Both the position numbers and the translations under genes were made by a program. Positions 60,856 through 64,000 of a stretch of DNA of 64,000 nt are shown in pieces (within the stretch, counting starts at the first letter, position 1; each line of letters starts with the position of its first letter). This DNA comes from Tardibacter chloracetimidivorans. Lineage in GTDB: Bacteria > Pseudomonadota > Alphaproteobacteria > Sphingomonadales > Sphingomonadaceae. The notes beneath the pieces were generated by a model, which had not been told where the DNA came from, did not search any database, and was given only the letters and a program-made list of their open reading frames with translations. Location of the stretch: the NCBI RefSeq assembly GCF_001890385.1, contig NZ_CP018221.1:979501-1043500 (forward strand), given 5' to 3'.

Positions 60856-60931
60856 GGGCGGTTAGCTCAGTTGGTAGAGCATCTCGTTTACACCGAGAGG
60901 GTCGGCGGTTCGAGCCCGTCACCGCCCACCA
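60856..60931 (+). tRNA. tRNA-Val(UAC)
   Basis: A 76-base cloverleaf: acceptor GGGCGGT / ACCGCCC, D arm TTAGCTCAGTTGGTAGAGC, anticodon stem TCTCG / CGAGA with loop TTTACAC (anticodon TAC), T arm GGCGG-TTCGAGC-CCGTC (one G-T pair), CCA encoded. It is intact and is followed by an integrase gene, so it is the attachment site of a third element. Confidence 0.95.
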
Positions 60932-61120
60932 TATTTCCATCCATTGACGTTCGCATTCGTCTGGACAAATCCCTGAAAACCTAGCTATTACATCGCCTGT
61001 GAGGCCGCAGGCGTTCAGGCTTGTTCACTGGCAGCCTCACCGATCTGGGGGTATGATGCGGGGTATCCTAAAAACCCCCTGACAAAATACCCCCAAGCTA
61101 GCAACGGGGGAACCAAGGCC
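60932..61120. promoter_or_regulatory. att-to-integrase spacer of element D
   Basis: Contains GGGGGTAT and GGGGTATCC (61046-61071) and ATACCCCC (61086-61093), an inverted pair next to the integrase start. These are typical of arm sites or an autoregulatory operator at the integrase promoter. Inferred only. Confidence 0.4.
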
Positions 61121-62344
61121 ATGGCGCTGACCGATGTAGCAATCCGCAATGCACGGCCCGCCGCCAAGCCCTACAAGCTGGCCGACTCTGGTGGCCTTTA
61201 TCTGCTTGTCACTCCAGCGGGCGGAAAGCTGTGGCGGTTGAAGTTCCGGGTCGCCGGGAAGGAAAAGCTGCTATCGCTGGGCTGCTGGCCGGACGTGAGT
61301 CTTGCCGTGGTGAGGAAGGAACGGGACAAAGCGAGAGAGGCGTTGGCGGCCGGAGCCGATCCCGCGCGAGAGAAGCAGCAGGCCAAACACCGGGCGAAGG
61401 TTTCGGCTGCGAACAGCTTTGGCGAAATCGCGCAAGAGTTTATCGACAAGCGCAGGCGCGAAGGCCTTTCCACGTCCACTGCCGACAAAAGCGAGTATTA
61501 TATTTCCCGCATGGGCCCGGTGATTGCCCGGATGCCGATAGCAGAGATAGCCGCGCCTGACCTGCTTGCCGTGCTTCGCCGCATTGAGGCCAAGGGAAAC
61601 TACGAAACCGCGCGCCGCGTGCTGCAACTGGCAGGCCGGGTGTTTCGCTATGCCGTGGCGACGGCGCGGCTGACATCGGACCCCAGCCGCGACCTGCGGG
61701 GAGCCCTGACAGCGCCCCAGCCAAAGCATTACGGGGCAATCATAGAGGCCAAGCGAACAGGCGAGTTGCTTCGGGCCATGGATGGATATGAAGGCCAGAT
61801 TGTTACGAAATTGGCCTTGCTACTTTCACCGCACGTTTTTGTCCGCCCCGGTGAAATGCGTCATGCCGAATGGGAGGAAATTGATCTGGACGCGGGACTC
61901 TGGATCATTCCGGCAAGCAAGATGAAAATGCGCAAGCCCCATCATGTGCCCCTGTCGCGCCAGTCGGTTGAACTGTTCCGGCAGCTTCATGCGATTACCG
62001 GCCCTTCCGGCTATGTCTTTCCTTCGATTCGCACCCGCACCCGCCCGATGAGCGAGAATACCGTCAACGCCGGTTTGCGGCGGCTGGGGTTCTCTGGCGA
62101 TGAAATGACGGCGCATGGCTTCCGTGCCATGGCAAGCACCCTGCTGAATGAGTCCGGCAAATGGCACCCGGATGCGATTGAACGCGCCCTGGCCCACGGC
62201 GATGATGACAGGGTGCGCGCTGCCTATCATCGGGGGGCACACTGGAAAGAGCGGGTGGAAATGGCGCAATGGTGGTCGGACTATCTCGATCAGCTGCGGA
62301 AAGGCGCGGACATTGTGAAGTTTCCTGACCGGCAAGCCGTTTAA
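61121..62344 (+). CDS. Tyrosine integrase of a third element (P4-type)
   Basis: A 407-residue integrase. The DUF4102 domain is clear (LTDVAIRNARPAAKPYKLAD, SGGLYLLVTPAGGKLWRLKF). Catalytic residues: Arg in HVFVRPGEMRHAEWEEID, His-x-x-Arg in TAHGFRAMASTLLNESG, then ERALAHGDDDRVRAAYHRGA with the Tyr. Oriented away from the tRNA-Val gene 190 bases upstream, the usual arrangement for an island inserted in its 3' end. The second copy of the tRNA end must lie right of the window. Confidence 0.94.
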   Translation: MALTDVAIRNARPAAKPYKLADSGGLYLLVTPAGGKLWRLKFRVAGKEKLLSLGCWPDVSLAVVRKERDKAREALAAGADPAREKQQAKHRAKVSAANSFGEIAQEFIDKRRREGLSTSTADKSEYYISRMGPVIARMPIAEIAAPDLLAVLRRIEAKGNYETARRVLQLAGRVFRYAVATARLTSDPSRDLRGALTAPQPKHYGAIIEAKRTGELLRAMDGYEGQIVTKLALLLSPHVFVRPGEMRHAEWEEIDLDAGLWIIPASKMKMRKPHHVPLSRQSVELFRQLHAITGPSGYVFPSIRTRTRPMSENTVNAGLRRLGFSGDEMTAHGFRAMASTLLNESGKWHPDAIERALAHGDDDRVRAAYHRGAHWKERVEMAQWWSDYLDQLRKGADIVKFPDRQAV

Positions 62345-62410
62345 GTCCTTTCCCGGCTTGCCGCACTGGCATTTCCGCCGCTAAGTCCTTCTTACAACTG
62401 GGGGGAACTA

Positions 62411-64000
62411 ATGCGGCTTGGCTGGGATGATATAAAGCGGCGCGCCAAGGCGTTCAGCGAAGAATGGAAGGACGCCCATTACGAAAAGGGCGAGACGCAG
62501 ACCTTCTACAACGAGTTCTTCGAGATTTTCGGCATCCGCCGCAAACAGGTGGCGATCTACGAACAACGGGTAAAGCTACTTTCCAACCGGCACGGCTTCA
62601 TAGACCTGTTCTGGCCGGGCACCCTGCTTGTCGAACAAAAGTCCAGCCGCCTGGACCTTGGCAAGGCGCAAGGGCAGGCGCTTGACTATGTGGAAGGCAT
62701 CCACCCCACCCTGCAACCGCGCTGGGTGCTGACCTGCGATTTCCAGACCTGGGTGCTGCTGGACCTGGATACCGGCAAGGAGCTTCGTTTCCGGCTGGCC
62801 GACCTGCACAAGCACATCACCGCCTTTGATTTCATGCTGGGCCGCAAGGTCAGCTTTGAGACGCAGGCGGGCGTCACCATCACGGCGGCGGAATTGATGG
62901 GCAAGCTGCACGATGCGCTGGAGGAATCCGGCTATGTCGGGCACGATCTGGAACAGTTGCTGGTGCGTTTGCTGTTCTGCCTGTTTGCCGATGACACGGG
63001 CATATTCCAGCCAAAGGACATTTTCCTTCAGCTGGTCGAGAACGATACTCGGCCGGACGGCAGCGACGTTGGCCGCGTGCTCAACGATCTGTTCGACGTG
63101 CTCGACACGCCCGAAGATGCGCGCCAATCGACCCTGCAAGCCGAACTGAACGCCTTTCCCTATGTGAATGGCCGACTGTTTGCCGGACGGCTGCGCACGC
63201 CACATTTCACCCAGATCATGCGGGACCATCTGCTGGACGCCGCGCGGCACGATTGGTCCGGCGTTTCACCCGCGATCTTCGGTTCGCTATTCCAGTCGGT
63301 GATGGATGCCAAGGAACGCAGGGCAAAGGGCGCGCACTACACAACCGAGGCCAATATCCTGAAGGTCATCGGCCCGCTGTTCCTTGACGATTTGAGAGCC
63401 GAGCTGGCGGCCATCATCCAGCGCAAGACCGGGCGCGACAAGGCATTGCTGGAGTTTCAGGCCAAGCTCACGCGCCTGACGTTTTTCGATCCGGCGTGCG
63501 GCTGCGGCAACTTTCTTGTCATCGCCTATCGGGAAATCCGGCGGCTGGAGCTGGAATGCCTGAAGGCGCTCTACGGCGATCAACAGATCGAGGCCGCGCT
63601 GCTGTCGCGCGTCACAGTCGATCAATTCTACGGCATCGAATATGAGGAGTTCCCGGCGAAGATCGCCGAAGTGGCAATGTGGATGATGGACCATATCGCC
63701 AACAACGAGATCAACGAGGCGTTCCGGCTGAACTATGCGCGCATCCCGCTGAAGGATTCCGCGCACATCCTGCACGGCGACGCGCTGGAGACGGATTGGT
63801 CGAGCCTGCTCCGGCCTGAAAAATGCAGCTACATCATGGGCAACCCGCCGTTTGTCGGTGCGAAATACCAGAGCGAAGTCCAGCGCGCGCAGGTGCGGCG
63901 CGTGGCGGGCCTTGGCGGCAGCGGCGGCACGCTGGATTATGTGGCGGCCTGGTTCATCAAGGCGGGGCAGTATCTCCAGCTTAACCGCCGCATCCGTATC
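62411..64000 (+). CDS. MmeI-type (type IIL/IIG) restriction-modification enzyme, partial
   Basis: The first 530 residues of a single-chain restriction-methylation protein. The N-terminal nuclease shows the motif D-x9-E-x-K in GFIDLFWPGTLLVEQKSSRL, as in MmeI. A helical connector follows (HDLEQLLVRLLFCLFADDTG), then the N6-adenine methyltransferase: GAHYTTEANILKVIGPLFLD, motif I LTFFDPACGCGNFLVIAYRE, and motif IV CSYIMGNPPFVGAKYQSEVQ (NPPF). The target-recognition part lies beyond the edge. The ATG has GGGGGGAAC upstream. A defence role for the third element is likely. Confidence 0.9.
   Translation, partial: MRLGWDDIKRRAKAFSEEWKDAHYEKGETQTFYNEFFEIFGIRRKQVAIYEQRVKLLSNRHGFIDLFWPGTLLVEQKSSRLDLGKAQGQALDYVEGIHPTLQPRWVLTCDFQTWVLLDLDTGKELRFRLADLHKHITAFDFMLGRKVSFETQAGVTITAAELMGKLHDALEESGYVGHDLEQLLVRLLFCLFADDTGIFQPKDIFLQLVENDTRPDGSDVGRVLNDLFDVLDTPEDARQSTLQAELNAFPYVNGRLFAGRLRTPHFTQIMRDHLLDAARHDWSGVSPAIFGSLFQSVMDAKERRAKGAHYTTEANILKVIGPLFLDDLRAELAAIIQRKTGRDKALLEFQAKLTRLTFFDPACGCGNFLVIAYREIRRLELECLKALYGDQQIEAALLSRVTVDQFYGIEYEEFPAKIAEVAMWMMDHIANNEINEAFRLNYARIPLKDSAHILHGDALETDWSSLLRPEKCSYIMGNPPFVGAKYQSEVQRAQVRRVAGLGGSGGTLDYVAAWFIKAGQYLQLNRRIRI

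Noticed and set aside
1-64000. CRISPR arrays
   Set aside because: No series of regularly spaced repeats was seen on reading the window.

Overview
The window looks like the chromosome of a sphingomonad-type alphaproteobacterium. This rests on high G+C, a PhyR/NepR/EcfG general stress response locus with a HisKA_2/HWE kinase, a fused cysNC gene next to cysD and cysQ, and a branched-chain keto-acid dehydrogenase E1a-E1b-E2 operon. Genus cannot be fixed from sequence reading alone.

Layout. (A) 1-2652 is the right end of an integrative element: an AlpA-type excision regulator operon, a divergent MerR-like regulator and a tyrosine integrase. (B) 2653-45551 is a second, complete element of about 42.9 kb. 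It is bounded by identical 45-bp direct repeats (2653-2697, 45507-45551) that match the 3' part of a tRNA-Lys(CUU) gene from the anticodon loop through CCA. Its own integrase lies just inside the right repeat. A and B therefore sit in tandem in the same tRNA gene, and the intact tRNA should lie left of the window. (C) 45552-60855 is backbone: cysD-cysNC-cysQ, bkd genes, a FecCD/BtuCDF-type ABC importer, a Crp/Fnr regulator and the general stress response locus. (D) 60856-64000 is a tRNA-Val(UAC) gene followed by a third integrase and the first 530 codons of an MmeI-type restriction-modification enzyme, so a third element starts here and runs off the right edge.

Element B has unusual cargo: mostly extra copies of metabolic and redox genes, with no visible phage, conjugation or resistance genes. 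It holds alr-dadA-ridA (D-alanine use, with Lrp; split by an IS110 element), globin and hemD, a GltB-like FMN protein, a pseudouridine synthase, an MreB-like protein, rnk, a tandem universal stress protein, a seven-gene cysJ-cysI-metB operon, a CLC chloride channel with MarR, two LysR paralogues around a DUF6306-like gene, a peroxiredoxin-carbonic anhydrase-superoxide dismutase operon, a histidine kinase/receiver pair, a Tat-exported ferritin-like protein with cytochrome c, a uracil-DNA-glycosylase-like protein, two DUF488 proteins and an ECF sigma factor. Several of its genes are broken: gdh and pgm (in-frame TAG codons; pgm also frameshifted), the receiver gene (frameshift), two IS3 remnants, an S24-like regulator and the gene after the ECF sigma factor. 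The element looks partly decayed.

Backbone and island meet functionally in sulfur metabolism: the backbone cysDNC makes PAPS, while the island brings NADPH sulfite reductase and cystathionine gamma-synthase. At the stress locus, GGAAC-N16-CGTT and GGAAC-N16-CGTA sequences upstream of nepR-ecfG and phyR suggest autoregulation by EcfG.
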